A stretch of 64,000 bases of DNA from CAZMSD01 sp964568855 (GTDB lineage Bacteria > CAIWAD01), in NCBI GenBank assembly GCA_964568855.1, contig CAZMSD010000015.1, positions 1 through 64,000 of the forward strand, given 5' to 3'. Position 1 is the first letter of the stretch; the number at the start of each line of letters is the position of its first letter. Position numbers and translations under genes: made by a program. The notes under the pieces were generated by a model, which worked only from the letters and a program-made list of their open reading frames with translations, was not told where the DNA came from and did no database searches. Of the stretch, positions 17,079 to 25,803 are shown in pieces.

Positions 17079-19308
17079 TCTCCAGGGCCAGTCTGAAACC
17101 GACGTCGGCGGCGCGATACTCCAGTGGATAGGGCGCGGAACCGCCCGAACCGCGCAGCCAGGATGCGCCCGCGGCCAGCGGACCTGCGGGGCCGATCACC
17201 CATTCGCGGACTCCTCCCGTCGGGCGCTGCGCCCTGGGTCCGTTTCCCGATTTCTCGTCCATCACGACCAGGGCGGCTTGCGGCAGGATTCTCGAAGCTG
17301 TTACGGTCCCGGCGGGTGGGTTATCTCCGGCGCGGGCGCCGAGTGCTTTTTCCAGGTCCGCGAACTCTTCCTCCCGCAGCAGTCGATAGCAATCCCGGGC
17401 CTTCGTTTCCACGCCCAGATCGAGATCATATGCCGCGGATCTTCCCTCGCGCCGGTTCAGCCAGTCGCAGTAGGCCATCGCTTCCCGGGGACTCAGGTTG
17501 ACCATCGGCAGTTCGGGACGCTCGAAATAATCCTCGAGCCCCTCGACGGGCAGCCGGGGGGGAAAGTCGCGCCCGCTGTCCCGGCAATACATCCGGTATT
17601 CCGCCACGCTGACTTCCCGTTGTGATACAGACAGGTTCTCCAGCGCGATCCAGGAGTCGTTGAGCCCGCTGACGGCGGCCCTGAGAGCGGGCGTCCAGCC
17701 GGAGCTGCGCCAGGTGCAGGCGCCGCGCGCGAAGTACTCCAGCAGAACCTGGGAAGGTGGACGGCGATCCACCAGTGCTCCCGCGCTCCAGTCCGCCCGA
17801 AGCAGCAGGCTGTCCCCGCCGGCCACGCGCAGCACCTCGACCCGGTCACGCAGCCAGGAATCCTCCGTGGCCCAGCTCAGGCGTACTCCCTTACCCGCCA
17901 GGTCGATCCTCAGATCGCCGGGCGGGCCCGGTTCGAGGCCCACGACCTTCCAGGGCGACCATTCGCTCAGGCGATCCCCGTTCCGGGATCTCCAACGGCA
18001 TTCGAATCTCCGGGTATCCGGCAGCGGCCGCAGCAGGTGGAACGCTGCAAAGACGCCGCGCGTCGCCCGTTCGGCCCGGCGGCAATCGATCTCCCAGGTC
18101 TCGGTCCATCCGCCGGGATCCGGCAACTCCGCCCGGATCAGCGTATCACCGGACGAACTGAATACGAGCTCGAGGGGCGGCCGCCAGCGCAGGTCCACGC
18201 GGCCGGTCCAGACCGCCTTCCTCGCGCCTGCATCCCGGGCAAGCAGCTGGATCCACAAGGGTTTGAGCGGCAGGTCCCGCAACAGCACCGCGTTTCGGCT
18301 GAGAGAACCGCCTCCCGTGCTTCCTCGCCTGCCGAGCCACAGGATCTCGGTCTCCGCGGGAATCCGTCCTTCGGGGAAGACCAGCTCCAGTTCGCCGGGC
18401 GCCGGACGGTCCATCCGAGGCTCGAGAGATCGATCGCGGACTTCCCAGAGAATCGGCAAGGATCGGCTTCCCTGTTGGTCCCTGGAGGCCACGAGCAGCT
18501 CGCCGGGTGGTCCGAAAGCGACCATGTAGCGCGGTTGCTCGCCCCCCAGGGGCCGCAACTCGGCCTCTCCGCGCAGCAGCAGCGGAACGCAGCCGGAGGG
18601 CAGTTCGAGCTCGATCCCTGAGGAATGGACGCTGAGCACTCGCGGCGGGGGTGGCAGGTCCGGAGCCTCGGGGAGCGCCAGTCCGGCGACACCCGCCGGC
18701 ACTCCGGGCATCTCGCCGAGTTGATCCGCGGGAAGCGGATCCTCCCAGTCCCCCAGCCGAACCTCGCGGGCGCTTCCCGCCCACGAGACGGCAATCCGGT
18801 TCCAGTCCCCCGGCGGCAACTGGGCCCGGCCCTCCGCGGCGGGGAAGGTCAGCACCTCGCTCAGCCGGACGTCCCGATACAGGCTGACCCAAAGCCTGTC
18901 CAGCGGGCAGGCGGGCGGATCCCAATGCATCACATCGTCTTCCAGGCGCGGATTCAATTCCGGCGGCCGGCGCGTCCAGATCCTCTCGGAACCGTAGACC
19001 GGCAGGCCGTTCTCAGGCTCGCGCCCGTGAAGCCGGAACCAGACCGTGCCCCCGGGCGGAGGTGCGGACCGGCGCAGCACGATTTCAGCGCCTGAATCTT
19101 CCAGGACCTGAACGGTGCGGAAACCCTCGCCCCGGTCCTCCTGCAGGGCGAAGAAGGAATCCGGGTCGATTCTGAGCAGCAGGCTGTCGCAGGAAACCGG
19201 TTCCACCCGGATCCGGCCGGTCCCGGGGGCTTCGTCGGCCGCGGCGGTCGTCGCGGCGAGCAGCAGGGCGCAGGCCAGGCCCGGGGCTCTCGGCGGGAGG
19301 GATTTCAT
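17068..19308 (-). CDS. Exported protein with C-terminal FGE/SUMF1-like domain (GldK/GldJ-like fold)
   Basis: A 746-residue exported protein (signal peptide about 1-24, ending TAAADE). The first 550 residues are a series of beta (fnIII-like) modules with no enzyme motif. The last 190 form a formylglycine-generating-enzyme-like domain: VSQREVSVAEYRMYCRDSG, LPMVNLSPREAMAYCDWLNR, and the terminal YRAADVGFRLALE. In Bacteroidota the FGE fold is used structurally in the T9SS/gliding proteins GldK/PorK and GldJ. It is the last gene of a chain of overlapping genes including ExbB, two ExbD, a TPR protein and a PorP/SprF-like barrel, which is why I favour a structural envelope role (inference). The start overlaps the upstream stop by four bases (ATGA). 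Confidence 0.75.
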   Translation of the reverse strand: MKSLPPRAPGLACALLLAATTAAADEAPGTGRIRVEPVSCDSLLLRIDPDSFFALQEDRGEGFRTVQVLEDSGAEIVLRRSAPPPGGTVWFRLHGREPENGLPVYGSERIWTRRPPELNPRLEDDVMHWDPPACPLDRLWVSLYRDVRLSEVLTFPAAEGRAQLPPGDWNRIAVSWAGSAREVRLGDWEDPLPADQLGEMPGVPAGVAGLALPEAPDLPPPPRVLSVHSSGIELELPSGCVPLLLRGEAELRPLGGEQPRYMVAFGPPGELLVASRDQQGSRSLPILWEVRDRSLEPRMDRPAPGELELVFPEGRIPAETEILWLGRRGSTGGGSLSRNAVLLRDLPLKPLWIQLLARDAGARKAVWTGRVDLRWRPPLELVFSSSGDTLIRAELPDPGGWTETWEIDCRRAERATRGVFAAFHLLRPLPDTRRFECRWRSRNGDRLSEWSPWKVVGLEPGPPGDLRIDLAGKGVRLSWATEDSWLRDRVEVLRVAGGDSLLLRADWSAGALVDRRPPSQVLLEYFARGACTWRSSGWTPALRAAVSGLNDSWIALENLSVSQREVSVAEYRMYCRDSGRDFPPRLPVEGLEDYFERPELPMVNLSPREAMAYCDWLNRREGRSAAYDLDLGVETKARDCYRLLREEEFADLEKALGARAGDNPPAGTVTASRILPQAALVVMDEKSGNGPRAQRPTGGVREWVIGPAGPLAAGASWLRGSGGSAPYPLEYRAADVGFRLALETIQ

Positions 19309-20027
19309 TTGCCCGGTGCGCCGACGTACACCGTGTCTACGACCTGGCTCTCGAGAATCAGCAGGTCGTGCAGAACCTTATCGACGATGTAGGTGGTGTC
19401 CTGGCGCAACACTTCCACCACGTCCACCACGCGCCGTCTTTCCCTGACCGTTCCCACGGGCAGGCCGCGGGCGTAGAGGCTGTCCGCCGTGTAATCCCAG
19501 ACGCGGAAGAGCAGGCCCTCGCCGCCCATGTCGAGCGCCATCTCGAACTCGCCCTCGCCCAGGTTGTTGCGCGATGCTTCAAGCAGGTCGGCCAGCAGGG
19601 AAGCCACGGCGCGGTCGGCCTGCCGGAGCTCCCCCGCGGAGACGTCGCGCGGGGCGTGCAGTTCGCGGTTGGCCTCGAATTCCCAGTGGCGCATCCGCTC
19701 CTGCAGCTCCGCGCTCAGTGAGCGCAGCACGTGGATTCCGCCCTCCGGAAGAATGCGCAGGACGTCTCCCTCGCCGAATCCGTCGCCGCCCAGGTCGTGC
19801 AGCTCGAGTCTTTCGACGCCTGCCGGATCGACCGGAATCAATTGCTGGACCAGCAGTTCGCGTATTACACCCGGATCGGCGATGCCGGCCTCGAGATGCA
19901 TCACGGGCCGGACAAGGGGCGCCTGCGCCTGCGCCGAACCGAAGCACAGCAGCGCCGCCAGGCAGGCGGCCCGGATCGCGCTTCGCCTGGCCGGGCCGAA
20001 CCGCCCTGATCGGTTCGTTTCGCTCAT
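19305..20027 (-). CDS. Unknown periplasmic protein of the ExbBD/PorP-like operon
   Basis: A 240-residue protein with an N-terminal signal peptide (positive start, hydrophobic AACLAALLCFG, cleavage near AQA). The rest is hydrophilic, mixed alpha/beta, rich in D/E/L, with no motif I recognise. I considered GldN/PorN by position (next to an FGE-fold gene) but see no GldN signature. The ATG at 20027 overlaps the TPR gene stop (ATGA); the open frame extends further upstream inside that gene but without a plausible start. Function unknown; position suggests a component of the same envelope complex. Confidence 0.7.
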   Translation of the reverse strand: MSETNRSGRFGPARRSAIRAACLAALLCFGSAQAQAPLVRPVMHLEAGIADPGVIRELLVQQLIPVDPAGVERLELHDLGGDGFGEGDVLRILPEGGIHVLRSLSAELQERMRHWEFEANRELHAPRDVSAGELRQADRAVASLLADLLEASRNNLGEGEFEMALDMGGEGLLFRVWDYTADSLYARGLPVGTVRERRRVVDVVEVLRQDTTYIVDKVLHDLLILESQVVDTVYVGAPGK

Positions 20028-21541
20028 CGCTTCAACTCCATGACCCGCTCCCATGAGCGCCGGGCTTCCGCGGCCCGATCCAGCCGCCGATAAACTTCGG
20101 TCAGCGCGGTGTGGATCTGGATCTGGTCGGCCCTGGTGCATTCGTGGTCCCTGTCACAGCGATCCAGGGCGAGCTCCAGCCAGGTCAGTGCCTCCTTGGG
20201 ACGGTTGATCAGCAGCGATCCGATTCGGGCCGCCAGCAGCGGGTAATAACGGTTGTCGCTGTCCACGGCCGCCAGGTACTGCTCGTAAGCCCGCAGAGGC
20301 TCCGCCGATTCGATCTCGGAGCCCAGGTTCAGCGTCATCAATCCTCGTGTGTCACGGACCCGCCGGGCCAGGCTGTCGGGCAGCGACGCGGCGCGCGGAT
20401 CCTCCAGCAGCTCGACCACACGGCCCAGGGCGAGTTCCTGCATCTCCAGCTTGTAGAACTCCAGGTCCGCGAGGGCCAGCACGTTTCCGGCCAGCGCCTC
20501 GGACCGACGGCTGTTCTCGACGGCCTCCAGCAGGAGTTCGCGGGCCTCGATCTCGCGACCCTGTTCGATCAGCTTCCAGGCCCGGTCGATGCGCAAGGCC
20601 TGGCTCAGGCTGCCGCCCGCGCGGTTGAGCCAGCGCCTGAGTTCGGCGATTTCCTTGAGTTCGCCCGCCGTCGCCAGGGGCTCCCACTCAGCCACGCTTT
20701 GCCTGAACACGTCCTCCCGGCCGGTGTCCATGGCCAGGCGCACGCGCTCCCTGAGGATGAACACGAGGTGGCTGCGGCGACGCCCCACCGGACGTTCCGG
20801 ACTGCCCCCCCGGTCCTCCCAGGCATAGGCGCGCAGGACGGACGCGGCCCTTCCGTACTGCTCCAGCGCTTCGTCCTTTCTTCCCGTATCACGAAGCAGG
20901 TCCGCCAGATCCCAGTGCGCGAAATAGCTTGAAGGATCGAGCGCCAGCCGCTTGCGGATCACCTCGATCGCCCGGTCGCGGTACTCGAGGCTGGCGTAGA
21001 TCCGGCCCAGGTCCTCGAGCACGCCGCCCATGCTCTCGAGGACTCCGGCGTCCCATGGATTCGCCGCCAGGGCCTGCTCGAAGCGTCCCAGCGCCTCCAC
21101 CAGCCGTCCGGCCACGCCGGTGCGGATTTCCTCGCGCAGGCCGGCGAGTTCGTCTAGATCCATCTCGGAGGGATAGCGACCGCCCGTCAGGTCCAGCGCG
21201 TTCTGCATCTGCCTGAGCGCCTGCTCGTACAGGTCGAAGTAGGCCCGGGTGTCCGCGACGGCCGAGCGGCGCAGCGAATCCAGCGCCAGCACGATCCAGG
21301 TCCGGTCCGCGATGGAGGCCCGGATCTCCTCGCCCTGGCGTTTCAATTCTTCGGCCAGCTCGCGCCGCTCGTCGTCCACCATGGCGCCCGACTCGCCGGC
21401 GGCGTCCCGCTCGGCCAGGATCCTGTCCGCGGTCCGCGTGATGCCCGGGGGGTCCCTGTCCTGGGCGTCCGCGGATGACGCGAGCAGGATCAGGACGGCC
21501 AGCAGCATCGCGGCCGGGCGAATCGTTCCGGTCCGGTTCAT
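20024..21541 (-). CDS. Exported TPR-repeat protein
   Basis: A 505-residue protein with a signal peptide (AAMLLAVLILLASSADAQ). It is helical throughout, with tetratricopeptide-like repeats such as YRDRAIEVIRKRLALDPSSYFAHWDLADLL followed by GRKDEALEQYGRA, in which the Ala/Gly/Tyr positions of the 34-residue repeat are visible. TPR proteins act as scaffolds; in type IX secretion SprE/PorW is one. The start overlaps the previous stop as TAATG, and its own stop overlaps the next start as ATGA. No catalytic motif is present. Confidence 0.82.
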   Translation of the reverse strand: MNRTGTIRPAAMLLAVLILLASSADAQDRDPPGITRTADRILAERDAAGESGAMVDDERRELAEELKRQGEEIRASIADRTWIVLALDSLRRSAVADTRAYFDLYEQALRQMQNALDLTGGRYPSEMDLDELAGLREEIRTGVAGRLVEALGRFEQALAANPWDAGVLESMGGVLEDLGRIYASLEYRDRAIEVIRKRLALDPSSYFAHWDLADLLRDTGRKDEALEQYGRAASVLRAYAWEDRGGSPERPVGRRRSHLVFILRERVRLAMDTGREDVFRQSVAEWEPLATAGELKEIAELRRWLNRAGGSLSQALRIDRAWKLIEQGREIEARELLLEAVENSRRSEALAGNVLALADLEFYKLEMQELALGRVVELLEDPRAASLPDSLARRVRDTRGLMTLNLGSEIESAEPLRAYEQYLAAVDSDNRYYPLLAARIGSLLINRPKEALTWLELALDRCDRDHECTRADQIQIHTALTEVYRRLDRAAEARRSWERVMELKR

Positions 21542-22446
21542 TACAGACCCTCCAGGAATTGCAGCAGCGTCGCGTGCAACGCTGCGGCGTCGTCCAGCCT
21601 GCTGTAACGCGCGATGATGGTCCGCGAGGCGCCTTCCCGGAACAGCTCGCCCCGCTTGAGCGACCTGAGCGCGCAGCCGTCGCCCGCCAGGACCATCACC
21701 AGCAGCTCGTCGCCCTTCTGCAGCAGCAGCGAAGCCTCTCCGGAGCCCTCCTCCAGGCAAAGGGTCGACTGCCAGCGATCGCGGCCCAGCATGATTTCCC
21801 CGCCCCTGGCCGGTTTCGCGCCGCAGCCCGCGAAGCGACGGAATTCGCCGCCGAGTTCCCGCACGGGCGATGCATGGTAATAGGCGACCAGCCGGTCCCA
21901 GTGGGTCGCCAGCTCGAGCCCCGGTTCTCCGCCCTCCCCAAGCGCCACGTCGCGCTCGGTGTCGAGCCGTCCGATCAGGGACCTGGAATCGCGCGTCCGG
22001 GTGTCCTCGGCCCGGGCCGGCAACTCGGGCAGGTCGGGCCGCTCGAACAGGCTCCGGTCGCCGAGTGTCACGCGGTTGTCGAAGCGCGAGCGATCTCTCC
22101 CGGGATCGCCTTCCAGGATGTCAAGCGCATCGCGGTCCCGGGCCAGACCCGGCAGGTAGCGCCGCTCCGGCGAATCGGCCGGCGACCTCTCCGTGACACG
22201 GGGCATGGCGCGCGGAATCCGCAGCTCCACGCGCTCGCGCATCCTTTCCCGCACGCGATTCATGTGCGAAGGAGCCTGGTAGATCTGGCGGACCCAGGTC
22301 ATCAATTCCGCGCCGGGGACTTCGACGCGCTGGGGGCGCTGGATCCTGAGCAGCGAGAGCGTCGAGTAGAACAGCAGCATCAGCAGCAGGCTGCCGCCCC
22401 ATGCGATCTGCTGGATCCTGCCCCGGTTCAGTTCGAGACCGCTCAT
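21541..22446 (-). CDS. Single-pass membrane protein downstream of ExbD genes
   Basis: A 301-residue protein with a short basic N-terminus, one transmembrane helix (about residues 12-34, AWGGSLLLMLLFYSTLSLL), a long Arg/Asp/Pro-rich linker (about 40-190) and a compact C-terminal domain ending LLQFLEGL. This layout (anchor, extended charged linker, terminal domain) is TonB- or GldM-like in outline. But I find no TonB C-terminal motif, and similarity is only architectural. Placed directly after one ExbB and two ExbD genes with a four-base overlap, it is a reasonable candidate for the part that transmits motor force across the periplasm (inference). Confidence 0.7.
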   Translation of the reverse strand: MSGLELNRGRIQQIAWGGSLLLMLLFYSTLSLLRIQRPQRVEVPGAELMTWVRQIYQAPSHMNRVRERMRERVELRIPRAMPRVTERSPADSPERRYLPGLARDRDALDILEGDPGRDRSRFDNRVTLGDRSLFERPDLPELPARAEDTRTRDSRSLIGRLDTERDVALGEGGEPGLELATHWDRLVAYYHASPVRELGGEFRRFAGCGAKPARGGEIMLGRDRWQSTLCLEEGSGEASLLLQKGDELLVMVLAGDGCALRSLKRGELFREGASRTIIARYSRLDDAAALHATLLQFLEGL

Positions 22447-22889
22447 GGCGACTCCGTCTCCCGCTCGGTATCCTTGATCCCGGCCTTGAATTCCAGGTTG
22501 CGATCGAGTTCGTAGAGCTCGCAGGCGTCCACCGCGTGAACAGCCGCCTGCACCGGCGCATCCGGCTCGACCTCTATATCCACGCCCGATAGTTCGTGCT
22601 GCTCCTTCAAGCGGCCCACCACAGCGGCCAGGGTGTCGGCTCCGGCGACTTCCCCGAGGCGCATCCGCAGTCCCAGCGAGCTCAACAGTTCCACCTGGAA
22701 CTGCTCGCCGCCAGCCGCCGTGACCAGCAGTCGCCGCTCCTCCAGCCGCAGGGTGTCGAGAACGGCCTCCCACCCCGTGGGCAGCGGAATTCGCGTCCGC
22801 TCGTCGAGGTCGGCGATTCCCAGGAAGCCGATCAGGATGATCAGCACCACGTCGATCAGGCGTGTCACACTTCCCGCACGGACGTTCAT
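22443..22889 (-). CDS. ExbD/TolR-like protein 2
   Basis: A 148-residue biopolymer-transport protein. A single N-terminal helix RLIDVVLIILIGFLG carries the conserved proton-pathway aspartate (D13). The rest is a periplasmic ExbD-like domain with a strand pattern ending in the VDIEVEPDAPVQ region. It overlaps the neighbouring genes by four bases on both sides. With ExbB and the other ExbD it should form an ion-driven inner-membrane motor. Two different ExbD paralogues per one ExbB recall the Myxococcus AglQ/AglS pair. Confidence 0.85.
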   Translation of the reverse strand: MNVRAGSVTRLIDVVLIILIGFLGIADLDERTRIPLPTGWEAVLDTLRLEERRLLVTAAGGEQFQVELLSSLGLRMRLGEVAGADTLAAVVGRLKEQHELSGVDIEVEPDAPVQAAVHAVDACELYELDRNLEFKAGIKDTERETESP

Positions 22890-23275
22890 GGGAACGCGAT
22901 CTCCGTTTCCGGCCGCTCCAGCACTACTTCCAAGGCCACGGGCAGCTCCAGTCCGCGGCAGACGTTCAGCACCGCCGCAACTCCGGCGCCGGGCTGGTCC
23001 CGATCGACGCGCAGGCGCACGCGCTCGGAGCCCTGGGCCATGAATCCCGCCAGCACTTCCCGTAATCCCGCAGCATTGTCAGCCTCGACCCGGTCAGACC
23101 CGCAAATGAAGCCGCCCTCGGGCATGATTCCGACCACGATCCAGTCCTCGAAGTCGGGCGGCACGGCGGGCAGGTAAGCGGCCCGCGGCAGGTCGCGCTC
23201 GATGGAGCGGTCCACGTGGCTGATGGAAATGAAGCCGAAGAGCAGAATCAACACGATGTCGATCAGCCTGATCAT
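22886..23275 (-). CDS. ExbD/TolR-like protein 1
   Basis: A 129-residue ExbD/TolR family protein with an extremely short cytoplasmic N-terminus. The membrane helix begins at residue 3 (RLIDIVLILLFGFI), with the conserved aspartate at D6. The periplasmic part contains VRLRVDRDQPGAGVAAVLNV, typical of ExbD domains. ATGA overlaps join it to ExbB before and ExbD 2 after. The pair differ substantially in sequence, so they are paralogues with separate roles rather than a recent duplication. Confidence 0.87.
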   Translation of the reverse strand: MIRLIDIVLILLFGFISISHVDRSIERDLPRAAYLPAVPPDFEDWIVVGIMPEGGFICGSDRVEADNAAGLREVLAGFMAQGSERVRLRVDRDQPGAGVAAVLNVCRGLELPVALEVVLERPETEIAFP

Positions 23276-24081
23276 GCCTCGACCCTGTCACCGGCCCGCC
23301 GCTTGCGATCGATGTCCAGCGAGCCTTCCTGCAGCATGGCCTGCCTGATTTCAGTCAGCTTCTGGTATTGCCCGTCCAGCACGCCGTCGAAGTAATTGCG
23401 CACCAGGGTCAGTACGAGGTTCAGCAGCAGGCTGACGATGATGCCCACCAGGGTCGTGATCAGGGCCACTCCCATGCCGTGCAGGATCTTGTCCTTGTCC
23501 AGCGTGCCGCCGAAGAAGGTCTGAAACATGCCCAGGACGGTTCCCAGCAGGCCCAGCGCTCCGGCGCTGTCGGACAGGAAAGTCATCCAGTTCACGTAGG
23601 GCTTGAACCAGTCCTGGCGCACGGTCATGAAGCGCTCGATGTTCGCGCCCAGGCTGTCGTGGTTGCGCGAACTGATGAACTGGGCCAGCATGTCCCTGGC
23701 GCCCGCGGCCAGTTCGCTGGTGGGCTGCCCCTCCATGTCCGACAGCAGCTCGCGGGCGAGTTTGGCCCTGGCCGGCAGGCGGTGTATCACCTTGCTCCGA
23801 CCGCGATCCACGTGCACCATCAGGACCCGCGCCACGCTGAGGGCGATTCCCACCAGTAGCAGTACGTAGATGGGATAGCAGATCCAGCCTCCCATCGCCA
23901 GAACATCCAGCACGGGGATGGACGCGGATTCCGCTCCCTGGGCCGCCGCCGCGGCCGGCAGGAGAGCGAGAACCAGCCCCGTTACAAGGCCCGGCGGAAT
24001 TGGTGTGATTCCGGATCTCACGGCGGATCCTCCGTTCGTTTCGCAGGTCTCAGTCTTCATGTTAGCGCCCGTTGTTTGCAT
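23272..24081 (-). CDS. MotA/TolQ/ExbB-family proton channel protein
   Basis: A 269-residue inner-membrane protein. After an N-terminal signal-like helix (about 31-49) come the TolQ/ExbB helix 1 (about 60-88), the signature ALGLLGTVLGMFQTFF (about 175-190) and GMGVALITTLVGIIVSLLLNL (about 202-222), with a cytoplasmic loop between. It provides the ion-conducting stator ring for the two ExbD partners. The start lies 3 bp after the PorP/SprF-like stop; an in-frame ATG at 24060 is an alternative. Context argues for energising an outer-membrane/surface process rather than TonB-dependent uptake, since no TonB receptor is near. Confidence 0.92.
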   Translation of the reverse strand: MQTTGANMKTETCETNGGSAVRSGITPIPPGLVTGLVLALLPAAAAAQGAESASIPVLDVLAMGGWICYPIYVLLLVGIALSVARVLMVHVDRGRSKVIHRLPARAKLARELLSDMEGQPTSELAAGARDMLAQFISSRNHDSLGANIERFMTVRQDWFKPYVNWMTFLSDSAGALGLLGTVLGMFQTFFGGTLDKDKILHGMGVALITTLVGIIVSLLLNLVLTLVRNYFDGVLDGQYQKLTEIRQAMLQEGSLDIDRKRRAGDRVEA

Positions 24082-24084
24082 CGC

Positions 24085-25803
24085 TTATTCCTGCATGATG
24101 ATGTGGATCCCGTCCACTCCGGGAGGCAGCTCCTCCGCGGGATCCAGGGCCCGCAGGTGAACGTGTCTCACGCGGTGTACGACGTGGACCTCGGAATGCT
24201 CCTCCCCGACGGCGACGCCGGAGGAATCGAACAGCAGCAGGTCGACGCGGCCCGTCCCCGCATCCGGCAGCCCGCCGCGATCGTCGTACACGGGCAGCAG
24301 CAGCCGCTCCGGGGGAGCGCCCGCTCCCTCGACCCGGCTGGTGTGCCCGCCGGCGCCCCTGAACACCAGGCGCCAGGCGGAGACATGGCCCGCGAAGTCG
24401 TCGTCCAGCAGAACCCGCAATTCCAGGTTCTCCGGCACGGGAATCGTCGACCCGCTGGGGGGCAGCGCCCTCCGGGCGCCGACCCGCGCTTCGACCGGAG
24501 CGCCCGACAGCGCGGCCAGGTCCTCGATGCGCATGCTCCGCTCGCCGGCGTGGATCACGGGAACCACGCCCCGCTCCCGCGCCATGGTTTCCAGTAGCGC
24601 AGTCAGCCGGTAGTACTCGCGAGAGTAGGTCTCGCGAACCACCTCGCCTCCCTGCGGTACCACGCGCTCTCCCTCGGGAAGCTGCGCGGCCAGCACGGAC
24701 TCGAGCGGGATCTCGTCCGCCAGCTCCTGCGGCAGGTGCAGGTGCAGCTCCATCAGGTCCACCGTCGCCCGGGGCAGCGCCATCAGCACCGGGGCCCTGG
24801 CGGCGTCCCAGCGCCGTCCGAAGAGACCGCGCAGTCCCCCCCGGCCCAGGGAAGTCTCGCCGGGCGCGTACACGCCCGGACCGCCCGCCGGTCCGAACCT
24901 GCCGGGCGACAATCCACCGCCCAGGTCCAGCCTGTAGACCAGCCGGTGGCTGCTCCCGGCCCGGTCTGCGAAATCGCCGATGGGAAAAGTAAGCTCGTAA
25001 GAGCAGCTGTGGTGTTCCTCCCAGGCCGCGGACATGGACAGCGCGAATCCTTCCTCGCGCACCCTCCCGGCCAGCTCCACGCCGGGCAGCACCCGGTAAC
25101 CGGCTTCCAGGCCCGGTCGCGGTTCCTCGATCAACTCATCGAGCAGACCGCCGTCGCTGCGATTGTAGGCCAGGTTGTCGAGCGTGAGACCCAGGCGCAA
25201 GGGGCCGCCGCTCCAGTGAAGCCCCAGGTACTCGCGCAGCGGGGCGCGCGGTTCGCTCCCTGAAAGCGCCAGGCTGGGCCGGTTGATGTGCTTCAGGCCC
25301 AGCCCCAGGCGCAGGCCGCCCAGGGGCGACCAGAACACTCCCGCGCCCAGCACGGGCTGGATCCGGTCGCTGCCGTTGCGGAACACGGGATCCTCCGTCA
25401 CGCCCTCGCTGAAGCGCGAAGTGTTCCAGCCGAAATGCCGGAAGCCCAGCTCCAGGCCCAGCGACAGGTTGCCCAGCGGCCGGTAGGCCCAGTCTAGGGC
25501 GATTTCCGACTCGTTCATCAGGTCCGTGTCGCGGTGCAGCGCCAGCAGGGCCAAGTTCCAGCGAGGAATCGAGAAGCTGAATCCGCCCTGTCCGAAGGCG
25601 GCCGGGCTGTCGGCCAGTCCCGTGTGCAACAGCTTCCAGGTAACCTCGAAGGCCACCGGCTGCCAAACGGCGAGGGCCGGATTCACGCGCAGGCCGCTGT
25701 GGTCTTCCAGCACGGCGGGATTGCCATAGGCGGCCATTTCGGCGCGAGCGGTAATGGGAATCGCCAGCACCAGGGCGCAGGGGATCAGGCGGTCGAGTTT
25801 CAT
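24085..25803 (-). CDS. PorP/SprF-like outer-membrane barrel protein with C-terminal extension
   Basis: A 572-residue exported protein (signal peptide 1-21). The first about 300 residues match PorP/SprF: an early GLRVNPALAVWQP block, alternating beta strands, then VLGAGVFWSPLGGLRLGLGLKHINRPSL, corresponding to the family's GLGVYY...GLSIPHLNRP region. Bacteroidota PorP/SprF proteins are about 300-350 residues; here about 230 extra residues follow, containing periplasm-like beta segments I do not recognise. In Bacteroidota such proteins partner type-B-CTD cargo, and the gene directly upstream (overlapping ATGA) encodes exactly such a cargo-like protein. The open frame runs further upstream but the ATG at 25803 gives the signal peptide. 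Confidence 0.78.
   Translation of the reverse strand: MKLDRLIPCALVLAIPITARAEMAAYGNPAVLEDHSGLRVNPALAVWQPVAFEVTWKLLHTGLADSPAAFGQGGFSFSIPRWNLALLALHRDTDLMNESEIALDWAYRPLGNLSLGLELGFRHFGWNTSRFSEGVTEDPVFRNGSDRIQPVLGAGVFWSPLGGLRLGLGLKHINRPSLALSGSEPRAPLREYLGLHWSGGPLRLGLTLDNLAYNRSDGGLLDELIEEPRPGLEAGYRVLPGVELAGRVREEGFALSMSAAWEEHHSCSYELTFPIGDFADRAGSSHRLVYRLDLGGGLSPGRFGPAGGPGVYAPGETSLGRGGLRGLFGRRWDAARAPVLMALPRATVDLMELHLHLPQELADEIPLESVLAAQLPEGERVVPQGGEVVRETYSREYYRLTALLETMARERGVVPVIHAGERSMRIEDLAALSGAPVEARVGARRALPPSGSTIPVPENLELRVLLDDDFAGHVSAWRLVFRGAGGHTSRVEGAGAPPERLLLPVYDDRGGLPDAGTGRVDLLLFDSSGVAVGEEHSEVHVVHRVRHVHLRALDPAEELPPGVDGIHIIMQE

Noticed and set aside
19305..20027. Calling this protein GldN/PorN because it sits next to an FGE-fold gene
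   Set aside because: No GldN motif is visible; position alone is not enough.
21541..22446. Calling this protein TonB or GldM
   Set aside because: Only the anchor-linker-domain outline agrees; neither the TonB C-terminal motif nor GldM repeat domains are seen.
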